Below, piece after piece: positions 9,375 to 21,533 of a stretch of 64,000 nt of DNA (position 1 is its first letter; each line of letters opens with the position of its first letter). Both the position numbers and the translations under genes were made by a program. The DNA is from Hevea brasiliensis (Eukaryota > Streptophyta > Magnoliopsida > Malpighiales > Euphorbiaceae). The DNA lies in assembly GCF_030052815.1 (NCBI RefSeq), contig NW_026614691.1, positions 62,001 to 126,000 of the forward strand. The letters are read 5' to 3'. Below the pieces are notes generated by a model. That model saw nothing but the letters and a program-made list of their open reading frames with translations, ran no database searches and was not told the origin of the DNA.

Positions 9375-11736
9375 CACCAAGCTATGGTGGATTGCCATTT
9401 AAAAAGAATTACATTGAAGACTCCTGATAATGAAGAAATCACTATTGTGGGTGAAAAGACAGATTATCTATCTGATGTTATATCAGCCACTACTGCAAGA
9501 AGATTGATAAGAGAGGGCTATAAAGCATACCTGGCATATGCGGTGGATACCAGAAAGATTGAATCTAGTCTCTAAGATATACCCACTGTATGTGATTTTT
9601 TGGATGTGTTCCCAGAGGAATTGCCTAGTTTACTACCGGAAAGGAAAGTAGAGTTTGCTATAGAGGTTATTCCTGGTACAACATCGATATCAATTGCTCC
9701 TTATAGAAGGGCACCCACAGAATTGAAGGAGTTGAAAATCCTGCAAGAGCTGCTGGATAAAAAGTTTATATGCCCTAGTATGTTGCCCTGAGAAGCATCG
9801 GTATTATTTGTAAAGAAGAAGGAAGGGACATTTAGACTATGTGTAGATTATAGACAGTTGAATAAGGCGACTGTAAAGAATAGACATCCTTTACCCAGGA
9901 TTGATGACTTATTGGATCCACAGAAAAGAGCAAGTGTTTTTATCAAAATTAATTTGAGATTAGGGTATCATCAGCTGAGAGTGAAGGAGTCTAATGTGCT
10001 TAAAACGGTGTACAAAACCCGATATGGACATTATGAGTTTCTGGTTATGCCATTTAGGCTAATCAATGCACTAGTAGTATTCATGGACCTAATGAACTAT
10101 ATCTTCCATTCTTATTTAGATCGGTTCATGGTGGTCTTTATTAATGATATACTGGTGTATTCCAAGGATGGAGGAGCATGATGGGCATTTAAGGTTTGTA
10201 TTGTAGACTTTGAGAGAGAAGAAGCTGTATGCTAAGTTGTCCAAGGGTAAATTCTGGTTGCATAAAATTTTCTTCCTTGGACACATAGTATCAGCTAAAG
10301 GGATTGGGGTTGATCCCATAAAGATATAAGCCATCGTGGATCAGAAATTCCCTAAGAATGTGATAGAAATTAGAAGTTTCTTGGGGTTAGTTGGTTATTA
10401 CATGAGATTTGAAAAATGATTTTCTCTCATAGCATCACCATTAAATAAATTATTGCATGAGAATGTCAAATTTAAGTGGAATGATTAATGTCAAACTAGC
10501 TTTGAGAAGTTGGAAGCAATGCTTATAGAGGCACCTATTCTTATACAACTATGTTAGGAAGAGACTTTGTGATCTATAGTGATGCCTCTCATAACGGGTT
10601 AGGATGTGTATTGATGCAAGAGAGGAAAGTAGTTGCTTATACTTCTAGACAACTTAAGTCACATGAGAAGAACTATGCCACACATGATTTGGAATTGGTA
10701 GCTATTGTGTTTGCATTGAAAATATAGAGGCATGATTTGTATGGTGAGAAGTGTTGTATATATACACAAATTATAAGAGTCTTAAATACTTACCAACTCA
10801 GAAGAAGCTTAATCTGGAAAAGAAGAAATGGATAGAATTTTTTTAAAAATTATGACTGTATCATTTATTACCACCCCGAGAAAGTAAATGTAGTAGCAGA
10901 TGCTCTAAGCAGGAAATCCATAGTAGTTTTGGAATCCTTGAATGTCGCTTGTCTTTAGCACAAAATGGAGCTATTGTGGTTAAGTTGCAAGTGAAGCCTA
11001 ATTTGCTATAACAAGTGTAAGAGGCACAAAAACAGGATGAGAAGCTGGCAAACCTTATAAGACAAATTTAAGAGGGGAAAGGAAAATGAATATGAGATTA
11101 AGGGAGATAGTTATTTGTACTATAAAAGAAGAAATTGTAGAACACCTTTATATTGGACTGAACTTGGCGAGGATAAGTTTATAAGACTGAATTTGGTGAG
11201 AAAAACTGAAGAAAAGTAAAGATCGTCAAAGATAATTTGAAAGCCACCTCAGATAGACAGAAGTCTTATACAAATTTGAAAAGAAAAAACATTGATACGA
11301 GGTTAGCGATAAAGTCTTCTTGAAAGTATTACCATGGAAGAAAGTGCCTAGATTTGGGAAGAAGGGTAAGTTAAGCCCTAGGTTTATTGGTACATACGAG
11401 ACATTAAACATATGGGTCTAGTAGTCTATAAACTAACCTTACCACCAAAGAGGACAAAATTCATAATGTATTTCATGTTTCGATGCTAAGGAGATATAGA
11501 TCAGATCCCTCATATATCTTATCAGCAAAGACTACTAATGTACAACATAATTTAACATATGAGGAGGAGCCAGTACAGATCTTGGCACGGGAAATTAAGG
11601 AGCTAAGGAACAAAAGAATTCCAATGGTGAAAGTACTATAGAGAAACCACAAAGCAGAGGAAGTGACATGGGAAAATGAAGAAATTTTGAAGCAATAACA
11701 TCCTCAGTTATTTGAATCAGGTAAATTTCGAGGATA
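9375..11736 (+). pseudogene. pol: RLG-1 pol remnant: PR end, RT, RNase H, INT tail, chromodomain
   Basis: This is an old Ty3/gypsy polyprotein fragment. It opens in the end of protease (HQAMVDCHLKRITLKT, 9375 on). RT follows in the same frame across stops ([38 protein letters not shown]). The catalytic block reads FIND (10137-10148) where active elements have F-x-D-D, so one catalytic aspartate is lost. RNase H follows ([37 protein letters not shown]; about 10570-10920). Integrase is shortened: after an N-terminal piece (to about 11140) the sequence jumps to the post-core region (TPLYWTELGED) with no D-D-E core. A chromodomain-like tail (MVKVL, EVTWENEEIL) ends at the TAA at 11734-11736. Many stops and shifts make it dead. 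The upstream part is displaced by RLG-2. Confidence 0.9.
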
Positions 11737-11748
11737 AAATTTCTTTTT

Positions 11749-11761
11749 AGAGGGAAAGAAT
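11749..11761 (+). promoter_or_regulatory. RLG-1 polypurine tract
   Basis: AGAGGGAAAGAAT lies directly before the decayed LTR start. The partly eroded AAATTTCG palindrome is just upstream (11723-11742). Confidence 0.75.
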
Positions 11762-12022
11762 TATAAAATCTGCACTTTAGATAGTTCCATATATTCTACT
11801 ATTCTGGTAACTAAGGTCTATTCAGATGGCTAAAATGTCTGAAACTATACTTAAATTAGAGTAAGAAATCATAATTTAATTAGATAAAGATCAATTAAGG
11901 TTGAAGAAAAATAAAAGAAGTAGAGTGCAAATTGGTTAAACGAGCATAAGATCCTGGTGATGAGTAACCCTACCGAGAAGCAACTGCGAATTCCGTTGCT
12001 ACTCCAAACTTATGTAAGACCT
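11762..12022 (+). repeat. RLG-1 3' LTR, first about 260 bp, heavily mutated
   Basis: The sequence aligns by eye to the start of the RLG-2/3 LTR: TATAAAATCTGCAC for TGTAACACCCTCAC, then decayed versions of the TACTGTTCCGGTGAC block and the GATGGGTAACC block near 11958. The excess of C-to-T and G-to-A changes fits long methylation and decay. RLG-4 appears to interrupt it at 12022/12023. Confidence 0.75.
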
Positions 12023-14160
12023 TGTAAGACCCTTAATTAAGATTTAAATAAGATATTATTATGAATTAATAAGTCAAGAAGATGAAAAGAAACAAGCACA
12101 AATAAGGAAATTAAAGCCTAAGGTGAAAAATGAAATTAAGGACTTATCGGGTATTATGGAAAAGATAAATATAAACCCGATAAGAGAAAATTTTGGTCAA
12201 TCAAATTTAAGAGCTCAAAATTGACCAAAAGTGAGATAAAATAAGTTAATGAAGATGGATTAATTAAATTAATCAAGATTAATAAAAGTAAATACAATTA
12301 GTAAAAAGTCAAATTATAATGATTTAGAATTTCAACATAATTAGAACTTTGCCATTCCCCTTATTTACAAAAATGCCATTAGACAATAAATTAATATAAA
12401 TATCTATAAAAGAAAAAAAAAGGAAATTATCTTTATCTTCCCAAGTTGGCCAGCCAAGTACACACACACACACTCTCTCTCTCTCTCTCAATTTTCTCTC
12501 AACTTCCACCATTGTTACCCAAATCCAAGCTTCAAAACCCTAAGTATTTTTCTTATTTTCCATAGAAAATCAAGAGTAAACCCTAATTTAAACCTAAATT
12601 GAAGAAACCACACAAGAATTGTAAGGATTTTGGAAGATTGGTATAGAGGAAGTGTTGACCAAATTAAGGTGAGCTATGATCTAAGCTTTGATTATAGTGA
12701 ATTCATAAAATTTAAGTTTGATTATGGGATTTTCTTTAAAACTTGATTGGAATTTTGGGTGTTTTGAAGAAAGGGAATTCAGTTGAGTGAAGACAAGTTG
12801 GAAAAGCAAAGTATTGATTAAACTGGAAGCAATTTAAAGTTGATTGAAGCTTATACACAAAAGTTAGTGCTATGAAACCCTTTGAATGTTGAAGTTATAG
12901 TAAATTAAACTAGGGCTTCATGAAATTAGGGTTTTCAACTCTTGTAACCTATTTGATATGTTTATGCCAAAATTAAGACTATTGGGTATGTAATTGTTAT
13001 GAAATATTGATGATATGGCAAACTAATTGAGTGAATGTAGTGTTATGCCTTGGAACTAGTTCTGGATAGCCTGAGTCCAATGACTTTAAATGCTCATAAC
13101 TTGAGTTACACAACTTCAATTATTGTCAAACTAAAGCCAAATTAAAGTTGAAACCCATACCTACAACTTTTGTGTTTTGACCCAAGCCAAATTCCTAGGG
13201 TAACTTAGTTGAATTTCTAGAGTAAATTAGAATTACTGAACCTAGAATTTCCTGCAATTCCAGCAAATTGCCCTGTGACTCCCGTGTAGTAAATAGAGCA
13301 TATCTTCCTTTATATAACTCTAATTAAAGTGGTTTAAAATGCTCTGTAAACATAAGATATAGGCCTATAACTTTGCTTTAGGGACCTTGCCTAAATTCTG
13401 GGTGTAGAATATCAAAATGTTGAATGAAAAACTGAGGTGAAAACATGGAAATCTGGAAATCACAAGATACTGCATCCTTGAACTAGGATTGGAAATTTAG
13501 CCATAACTCACCCTACAAAACTCCAAATTGAGTGATTTTTGAACCTGAGTAATCCTAAGACACAGGAGAACAATTCATATGAAGAACACGAAGTTAAATT
13601 ATGACTACAACCTATCCAAAATGGCTTGAAAGAATGGGTCTAGAATCTGCCTAGATTCTGGAATGCCTTGAAAATTGGAAATTGGTCACTGGACCAGTTT
13701 TGGTAAAATGGCTATAACTTAAGCTACATAAATGCAAATTGAGTGATTCTAAAGCCAAAATAAACCTAAAACATAGATCTACAAATCTCATGAAGACGGT
13801 ATGGCCTAATTCCTGCTATACCTTAATCAAAATTATTAAAGAAATTGAGGCAATAAATTTGGAAATTATGAAATGTTAATAAAATTGCTCGAAACGTGAA
13901 TGGTAATTAATGTCAATGATATGACTAGCATGAATGTCACGTGATATGTGTTTGGGACCTATTCTTCCATGATGAATGAAGTGATGATATAATGAGGAAA
14001 TAATGAGAATATTGAACTGCAAACAATAATAATTAGCCCAAGTATGCCTTAATAGTAGTGTAAGGATTGGATGAGATTAGCAGTATTGCATTTGGCTTTT
14101 ATGCCTGGATACCATTGGTAGGCACCGAGTGTCTGATATGGCTATCCCATGTTCATGATT
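12023..14160 (+). repeat. RLG-4: LTR of a further gypsy-like family, left part
   Basis: It begins TGTAAGACCCTTAATTAAG, and the preceding ten bases (12013-12022, TGTAAGACCT) are nearly a copy of its start. It has LTR-like content: a TATAAAAG box near 12396-12403, a (CA)n(CT)n microsatellite, a donor-like AAG/GTGAGC at 12668/12669, and GGCTTTTATGCC blocks near 14094. RLG-5 interrupts it at 14160, it resumes at 31123, and it breaks off at 31541 where RLG-6 begins. No end or interior is visible, so its class rests on resemblance to the other LTRs. No coding sequence was seen. Confidence 0.6.
12461..12489. repeat. (CA)n(CT)n microsatellite
   Basis: Six CA units (12461-12472) run straight into about eight CT units (to 12489). 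It lies in the leader-like part of the RLG-4 LTR. Confidence 0.95.
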
Positions 14161-16665
14161 TGTAACACCCCAACTTTTGAGAAAATATTTAATATAATTG
14201 TTATTAGAAATAGAATAAAAATTATAAAGTTTTGGGGAGAAACAAATTTAATGTGAACTTGGACTTGAAAAGAAAAAGTAATAGAAGTTTTGCGGTGGAA
14301 AATAGGATTTTTGGAAAGTTGGGGGCCCAATATGAAATTTGAATAAAAAAAAGTGGACAGCAGCTACACATCCACGTGAGCTAGTTTCTCCAGCAATTTC
14401 TATAAATAAATAAATATATAAAAGAGAAGAAGAGGATAGCAGAATCGGGAAAGAGGAGAGGAGGAAAAAGAAAGGAAAAGAAAGAAAGAAAGGAAGAAAG
14501 AAAAGAAGAGAAGGGAAGATGGAGTTGGTGTTGATTTTTTTTTTTTTTTCTGAGTTTCTCTAGCAAGAAAGAACACTAACAAGGGGAAAAGAAGGGTTTT
14601 GGTCTAAGATACAAGAATTAAAAAGAGAGGAATGGAGAAGGAGGTGAACAATAGCAGAATCTGCTGAATGTTTCTCTTCCGTCAAGATGAGTTTGGCTCA
14701 ACTTGTATAGTTGAGTTTTGGATATGTTTGAGAAATGTATGTGTAGAAGTTATGGTTAAAATTTGGTGATTGTTCAATGGTTGGATTTGGAGAAATATAT
14801 TGTTGAACACAGGCTGTCTGCAAGTTGAATTCTGAATTTTGGCTATAGAAATTTGAGAAACATAAATAGTTAAAATGCTTAGAAAATTATGAAATTTGGT
14901 GAAAATGATATTTGGGATGTTGATGCTATTGTGTTAAAATTTCGTGAATTTTAGACTTGTGGTTTATGAGATATAAATTGTTTTGCATTAGCTATCTGAG
15001 GAAGACTAATTTTTACTAAATTCAGATTTTGAAGGGTTGAATGAATATTTTGATATCTCATGATATAGAGGTGATTTGATGCTAAAAGTTTACTAATATT
15101 GTATAAGGACGTCTTGAATATATGATTGAAATTTGGGATTTATTTGACTCTTGGATCATTATATATAAATATAAAATCACAAGCTGCCATATTGGGTATT
15201 AATGGTTTGTGGATTTGAGATTTATGATAGGAGTTTAGTCCAATTCAAGGGGGAAAGATATTGGGCAGCAATTAGAAGAAGAGAAAGTGAAAGAAAGTGA
15301 GGAGTGAATAAGCTTAGAAAATCATCAAAGAGGTTAGTGCCATATTCTTTACTCTTACTTCCTTCTAAGCATGAATTTAAGTTAAGTTAAGTTGAAAACT
15401 TGATGAAAAAAGAATTAAATATGCATGATAATGTTCCATGGAATTTCAGCCAGCCTTGACATGGGTTAGGGTTAGGTGAATTTCTTGATTTAAAGTGACA
15501 CATCAGCTACCCCTAGTATGAAATATATGATTAGTACAACAATTAGGAGTAAGATGCATGAATTGAAGGCTTTGGTCAATTAGGGTTAGGGTTTTGAAAC
15601 TCAAATTTGGGGGTTGATGCAATTGAACATAAATTAAAGTTGTAATGGTCAATTAGTAGCCATTTGGGTATATTTGATGAGAAATTGAAGTGATTTGTGC
15701 CAATGGAATTGAGGTTAGATATGCTGCCTTTGGTGACCTACAGGGCTAGATGTGAGTCCAGCAGGTTTGGGCAGCTGTAACTTGAGTTGTGTAGGTTCAA
15801 TTGGTGCAAGACCAATTGAACATGAAATTAGATACATAATGGGAACAACTTTGGTGAAGAAAATCTGCCCAGAAGAGCACAATATACTAACCTAAAAATT
15901 TACCAAATCCGAGTAACACACATTCTGCCTGGGCAAAATAACCAAATAAACAATGTTCATTCATTAGTCATAACTCAGTGTAGAAAGGACCAATTGACCT
16001 GAAATTTATATCAATGGAAAGATTAGACAATTTAGGACAACTTTTATGAGAACACAACTTCAAATTTTGACCAGAACCTAATGAAATTGCCCACCAAAAA
16101 TCAGGACACTAAGCTACCAGAATAGAATTCTGCCCAGAAATTCTAGGTAGATACTAATCCGGCAAGCCTTGCTAAAATTAGCTTATCTTGAGCTAGAAAA
16201 CTCCAAATGAAGTGTTTCAAAAAGGGAATTAAAGAAGACACATAAGGGAACAACTTTCATGAAGAGAATTTTATCAAATTCCTACTGTACATATGACCAA
16301 TAGAATAGTAAACTTAGTGATTAAAATCTGAAAAATGTAAATAACAAACAATAAGCTTTGAATTGATATTGGCAACCAATGCCAACAAATTTAGAATACA
16401 AAATGTGGTATATTGGTGATATTAGAACTAATATTCCTATTGTCTATTAAAAATTCAATATTTTAGTTGACTAATGAGATGAATAGTAACTATTAAACTT
16501 CAATTGTAAAGAATGTCACATTTAAACTTGTAATATGCCCTAGTAGGCCTAGTGAGATTGGTTTGGATAGGTTAGCATGCCAATAGGGTTCTGATAGCAG
16601 TATTGCGTATGGCTTCACGCCATTCTGTGTTTTATGGCCTATTATGCCATTCTATAATATGATAG
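14161..16665 (+). repeat. RLG-5 5' LTR, left part
   Basis: It matches 27499-29992 of the 3' LTR. It contains a TATA-like run (about 14399-14423), a purine-rich tract (about 14419-14520), a mutated donor (AAG/ATGAGT near 14687) and a second donor-like AG/GTTAGT at 15332/15333. RLC-1 interrupts it after GATAG (16661-16665). Frames of lysine or serine runs here are low-complexity artefacts. Confidence 0.9.
14419..14520 (+). repeat. Purine-rich (GA/AAG) tract
   Basis: There are almost only A and G on the plus strand, and a shorter version lies at about 27758-27846 in the other LTR. It sits directly after the TATA-like run, so it may be part of the transcribed leader. Confidence 0.8.
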
Positions 16666-18771
16666 TGAAGGAACGGAAGCGCGAAAAATACAAGATTATA
16701 CCATTGAATTCAAAAAAAATTTCGCCTAGGGTCACATGCACCATGCAAGATTTATTTTTATCTATTTGATTTCAATGATAAACAACATATTAAAACTCTT
16801 TTAATATGTTTTTGGATCTGTATTTGCCATTTAAGATTTTAAAATTAATCAGATTAATTTTAGAACCCTAGATTAAATCAAGAACGATTACACTAACCTC
16901 TTGATGCACTGCAACGTGTCTGCGCCTTTGAGATTCGTCTTCAGGACACCAAATGTTGTCCCTCTAGCTTGTCCACACCAAGAACACCTATGGCAGCCCT
17001 TGAACAGCCTCTAAAGCTTTTTCTATTAATTAGAAATTCAAGTTTTGCCTTTTAAGAGATTAGAGATGTAAACAGGACACTAGAAACAATTTTTAGTGTT
17101 CTTAATTCAAGAGATTGATGGCTAATCTCTTTGAATTGATGAGAGATGAAGAGAAATAGCTGGAGAGGCTCAAAGTGGCGTGACAAATGAGAGGAGAGGC
17201 TGCTGGTTATTTTTTCTTTTCATAACCACACTTAAATAGCTAGGTTAACACATTAAACCCTAGCCACATGTCACCTTTTGATTAGCTCTAGGTTTAAGTG
17301 ACCCATTCACATTGTGCCAAGTGTCAAACCTATATTTAATCTTGATTTTAATCATCTTACATGATTAAAAAAAAAAAAACATTTGGCAAGCTTATGTGTA
17401 ATCCCATGTGTCACCATCTCATGGTGCCACGTGTCACACTGTGAAATGACCAAAATGCCCCTGTGTCTTAATTTTGAGTTCTTAACCCAAAATAATTATT
17501 TTCTTCTTCTAATTAATTTATATCAAATATAAATTAATTAATTAATCTCTATTAATTAATTTCTCATCAATTAAATTCATATTTAAACACTTTAAATATA
17601 AATTTAATTTATACTACACATCCAATAATCTAGATTTGGTTTCAAGTCATGCTAGGGACTTTGCAATTTAATTGCAAACCAAACCTATTTAATTAATTAA
17701 TTAAACTCTTTAATTAATTAATTAAATCATATTTAAATAGGTGATAACTTGTGTATATGTGTGACTTACTAGGCTCATCACTAATTGGCAATGAGACATG
17801 ATATCAACTCTTAATATCATCAGAACTCTTTGTTACCATAAATGATTTCTCTAAATCATTTTATGAACCTCATAAACCATGGTTAACACCTAGCATAGCA
17901 TGCCATGGCCACCCAATTAGTAATAAGATTTACCTTAAATGAACCTATAATCATATGTTACCATGCACTAGAATCTCTCTGTTACAAAATCCCAACTCAA
18001 GCTGGAGTCATGTTTATTTCTAAGTGCTTTTGCTATGAATATTATGTTCTCTTTTTATTCCAGTTTTTGATTAAAAGATTTTCTCATCGAAACTCTTTCG
18101 AATAAATCTATCTGTCTGGCCAGAACTTGAAACATCAAGAACAATTAAATGAACATAGGATTTTATCTCTATTTACTTAGAGGAACAGATTCCATCTTGA
18201 TCAACACCTACCTCCATATATAACTAGTAGGAGCCAATACATGCCCATATACCCATACACAGTACAAGTATGAAAGCAGTATCAAACTCAAACTACCTAT
18301 ATACAAGATAACTGCTATCTCGTGTCTAAAGATTATATGCACTGATATGATTTATGACAAAACATTGACAAGAGTAAACTCCATGTGCTTGTCATAAGTG
18401 TCACTGGTTCGGCCTACTTATCATTTATAAGTGCCTATCATGTTTGTTATATGGCAAGAGTCTCACCATTCCATCTTATTTATATCTCATATAAATAACT
18501 TGGGAACAAACATGAATACAATCTTTCTGGATAAGTCATGTCCTTATTATGAAGTATCCTCGATTGTGAACCTATTTATGATATTTTGTACTTGAAATAT
18601 TGTCACTCATATTCTTAACAACTTAAGAATAATATTTCTAACAAAATATCAATGGACCTTTTCTATTACACATAAATATCTTATGTAAACGGAAAAGTGG
18701 AAATGCCTTTTATTAATAAAATATGTACAAGATACATACTAAATGATATGCTCTAGGGCATACTACTAACA
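16666..18771 (-). repeat. RLC-1 3' LTR (2,106 bp)
   Basis: It is a near-identical partner of 24099-26209. It holds the complement of GGGCATTTTGGTCATTTC at 17443-17460, a motif also found in the gypsy LTRs. AT-rich palindromic runs of TTAATTAA lie near 17520-17730. The copies differ at 18086-18101, where CAG and CTG of the 5' LTR appear as CG. Confidence 0.95.
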
Positions 18772-18784
18772 ATCTCCCACTAGC
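18772..18784 (-). promoter_or_regulatory. RLC-1 polypurine tract
   Basis: The minus strand reads GCTAGTGGGAGAT immediately before the LTR start TGTTAG, the usual copia arrangement. Confidence 0.85.
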
Positions 18785-18848
18785 ACTAGAGCCATTCATT
18801 ACAATACCTTAGACCCATCATCTCAAGATGTCAGTCTAACTGAGCTTG

Positions 18849-19314
18849 TTACAAAGGTCTAGTGAATGGATCAGCTGGTTTTTCAACTAATGTTATTTTT
18901 TCTGCATGGCTATATCGCCTTGCCCAACTATATCTCTGATAATGTGGTAGTGCCTTTCTATGTGTTTGGATTTCTAGTGAGACCTTGGTTCCTTAGCTCA
19001 GATGTTGCTCCATTATTGTCAGTGTAGTGGGCTATGACTCAATGGAAGGAACTACTATAAGTTACATCACGAACTTCTTTATCCAAGCGACTTCCTTTGC
19101 AAGATCGATGCGACAATATACTCGACCTCTGTAGTGGAATCTGCGATCGTGCTCTGTTGGAACTCTTCCAACCGATCGCACCTCTATTACAAATGAACAC
19201 ATATCCGGTAGACTTTCTATCATCGATATCTGATTGGAAATCAGAATCAGTATAACCATCCAATTGCAAGTCTCCACCTCCATAAATCAAGAATAAATCC
19301 TTAGTTCTTCTCAA
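18849..19314 (-). pseudogene. pol: RLC-1 RNase H and pol C-terminus (broken)
   Basis: This is the RNase H domain that degrades the RNA strand during reverse transcription. The stretch 19314-19039 shows GYTDSDF, DDRKSTGYVF and the GAIGWKS strand typical of copia RNase H. A shift near 19170 moves the following helix (YCRIDLAKEVAWIKKF) into another frame. The extreme C-terminus ADPFTRPL ends at the TAA 18849-18851, the expected copia pol end. A separate frame from RT precedes it. Confidence 0.85.
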
Positions 19315-19318
19315 GTAC

Positions 19319-20286
19319 TTAAGAATATTCTTGACTATCGATGTTCCAAACTGGATTGGATTGATACCTGCTAGTCAAACTAATAGCATATGCGATATCC
19401 GGCCTAGTACACAACATTGCATACATTAAACTTCCAATAGCCGAAGCATATGGAATCCTGGCCATCTTATCTCTTTCTTCAGGTGTCTTTGGAGACATCT
19501 CTTTAGAAAGATGGATACCATGTCTCACTGGTAACAATCCTCTCTTGGAATCAAGCATGTTAAACCTCTTTAACACCTTTTCCAAGTATAGACTTTGGGA
19601 TAAACCAATTATTCTTTTCGCTCTATCTCTATAGATGCGAATCCCAAGAATATAGGTTGCCTCCCCTAAGTCTTTCATGGAGAATGTATTTGATAACCAT
19701 ACCTTTATAGTCGTCAACATACCTGTGTCATTACCCATCAACAGTATGTCATCCACATATAAGACAAGGAAAGTGATAACACTGTCACTAACCTTCTTAT
19801 ATACACATGGCTCATCCTCATTTTTGATAAAACCAAAGGATTTAATGGCTTCATCAAAACGGATGTTCCAACTCCTCGAAGCTTGTTTCAACCCATAAAT
19901 GGATCGCTTTAGCTTGCATACCTTGGAACCATCTTGGGATTCAAATCCCCTAGGTTGTTCCATGAAAATGTTTTCTTCAATGTATCCATTGAGAAAAGGC
20001 ATTTTGACATCCATCTGCCAAATCTCATAATCATAGTATGCACTATTGCTAATAAAATCCTAATTGATTTAAGCATGGCAACAGGCGAGAAAGTCTCCTC
20101 ATAGTCAATTCCTTGCCTTTGGCGAAACCCTTTCGCTACTAGCCTTGCCTTATAGGTCTCCACCTTTCCATCAGAACCAATTTTCTTCTTGAAAACCCAT
20201 TTGTTCCCTATAGGTATAATACCTTCAGGTGGGTCAACAAGATCCCAAACTTGATTCTTATACATGGAATCAATCTCGGATTTCAT
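19319..20286 (-). pseudogene. pol: RLC-1 reverse transcriptase (two overlapping frames)
   Basis: This is the copia RT, which copies element RNA into cDNA. The N-terminal half (20286-19909) has EIDSMYKNQVWDLVD, GNKWVFKKK, YKARLVAKGF and DYEETFSPVA. A frameshift around 20000-20030 moves to the second half (20014-19319), with MDVKMPFLNGYIEE, YGLKQASR and the catalytic YVDD (19748-19759) in LYVDDILLMGND, then LGIRI and ARPDI-like CTRPDIAYA. Catalytic residues are intact; the frame is not. Confidence 0.9.
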
Positions 20287-20290
20287 AGCT

Positions 20291-21144
20291 TCAATCCATT
20301 TTTAAAGAGTCTATATCTGATATAGCTTCTTCATAGGTAAGTGGATCATCACCATGATCTACTTCTTCATGAGTAGACAACTCTTGTTCTTCTTCATGAA
20401 GAAAACCATATCTCATTGGTGGGTGAGATACCCTGGTTGTTCTACGAGGAACAACTGTAGATGTTTCATCAATGGGTATTGGTTGACTAGATGGATCTAT
20501 ATCCATCTGATCTGTTGGTTGGTCAGAATTCTCCAATTCTAACTCTATTTGCCTTCCTTTGCCTCCTTCTTGAACAAACTGTTGTTCAAGAAATGTGGCA
20601 TCTCTACTTATCACAACCTTTTGTGAAGTAGGCAAATAAAAATAATATCAAAAACTATCTTTTGGATATCCAACAAATCGACCTTTTCGATCCGTCTCCA
20701 ATTTATCGGTGTTGACTTTTTGATATAAGCTGGACAACCCCAAATCTTAACATGCTTAAGACTTGGTTTTCTTCCATGCCATATCTCATAAGGTGTGGAA
20801 GAAACTGATTTTGATGGAATCCTATTCAGAATATACAAAGCTGATTCTAATACAAATCCCCAAAAGAAGATTGGCATATCAGTATAGCTCATCATACTAC
20901 GTACAATATCTAATAGGGTACGATTTCTCCTTTCAGATACACCATTCAGCTGTGGCGTTCCTGGAGGAGTCAGCTGAGAAACAATGCCATGCTCTCTCAA
21001 GTATTCATCAAATTTAGTACTCAAATATTCACCTCCACGATCTGATCGAAGAGCTTTAATATTCTTTCCTGTTTGATTTTCTACTTCAGATTTAAATTCT
21101 TTGAACTTTTCAAAAGATTCATGTTTGTATTTCATCAAATACAA
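20291..21144 (-). pseudogene. pol: RLC-1 integrase core and linker
   Basis: This is the integrase catalytic domain, which joins cDNA to host DNA. The stretch 21144-20611 has KYKHESFEKFKEF, LRSDRGGEYLS (second catalytic Asp), TPPGTPQLNGVSERRNRTL (catalytic Glu in SER) and the conserved tail FWGFVLESALYILNRIPS, YEIWHGRKPSLKH and WGCPAY. A shift near 20640 separates the linker (20635-20291: KVVISRDATFLE, PRRTTRVSHPPMRYGF), which leads to RT. The first catalytic Asp lies upstream in broken sequence (21145-21290). Confidence 0.88.
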
Positions 21145-21296
21145 ATACCCAAACCTTGATTTATCATCAATAAAGGTAATAAAATAATGAAAACCCCTCT
21201 AGCTATTTCTTTAAATAGACCACATACATCACTATGTATTAGCTCCAAAATATTTTCACTCTTAGCCCTTGTCCAACAAAGGGTGATCTAGTCATT

Positions 21297-21533
21297 TTAC
21301 CACAGGCAAGATTCATAAGTTGGAGTAGGCTCAGAGCCCAATGAGGATAAAATCCCCATTTTCTCCAGTTTTGCAATCCTATCTTCTGCAACATGACATA
21401 ACCTTAAGTGCCAAATATATTTTGAACTTGAGTTGGTTTTCACCATGGCATTGCATTCATTTAGATTGCTATACTCGCCGATGGAAACACTTTCTTTGGC
21501 AATGGAAACACTTTCTGTTGGTAATGGAAACAC
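21297..21533 (-). pseudogene. pol: RLC-1 pre-integrase zinc domain
   Basis: This is the GAG-pre-integrase region that folds around zinc at the N-terminus of integrase. Seen are IWHLRLCHVAEDRIAKLEKMG and then YESCLW. The histidine pair is present. At the usual C-x2-C only the second cysteine remains; a tyrosine stands where the first is expected. Serine-rich repeats upstream are low complexity. Confidence 0.75.

Noticed and set aside
14381..14582. Open frames rich in lysine, serine, phenylalanine and leucine
   Set aside because: They are translations of the purine tract, low-complexity and not conserved in the second LTR (27587-27883 differs).
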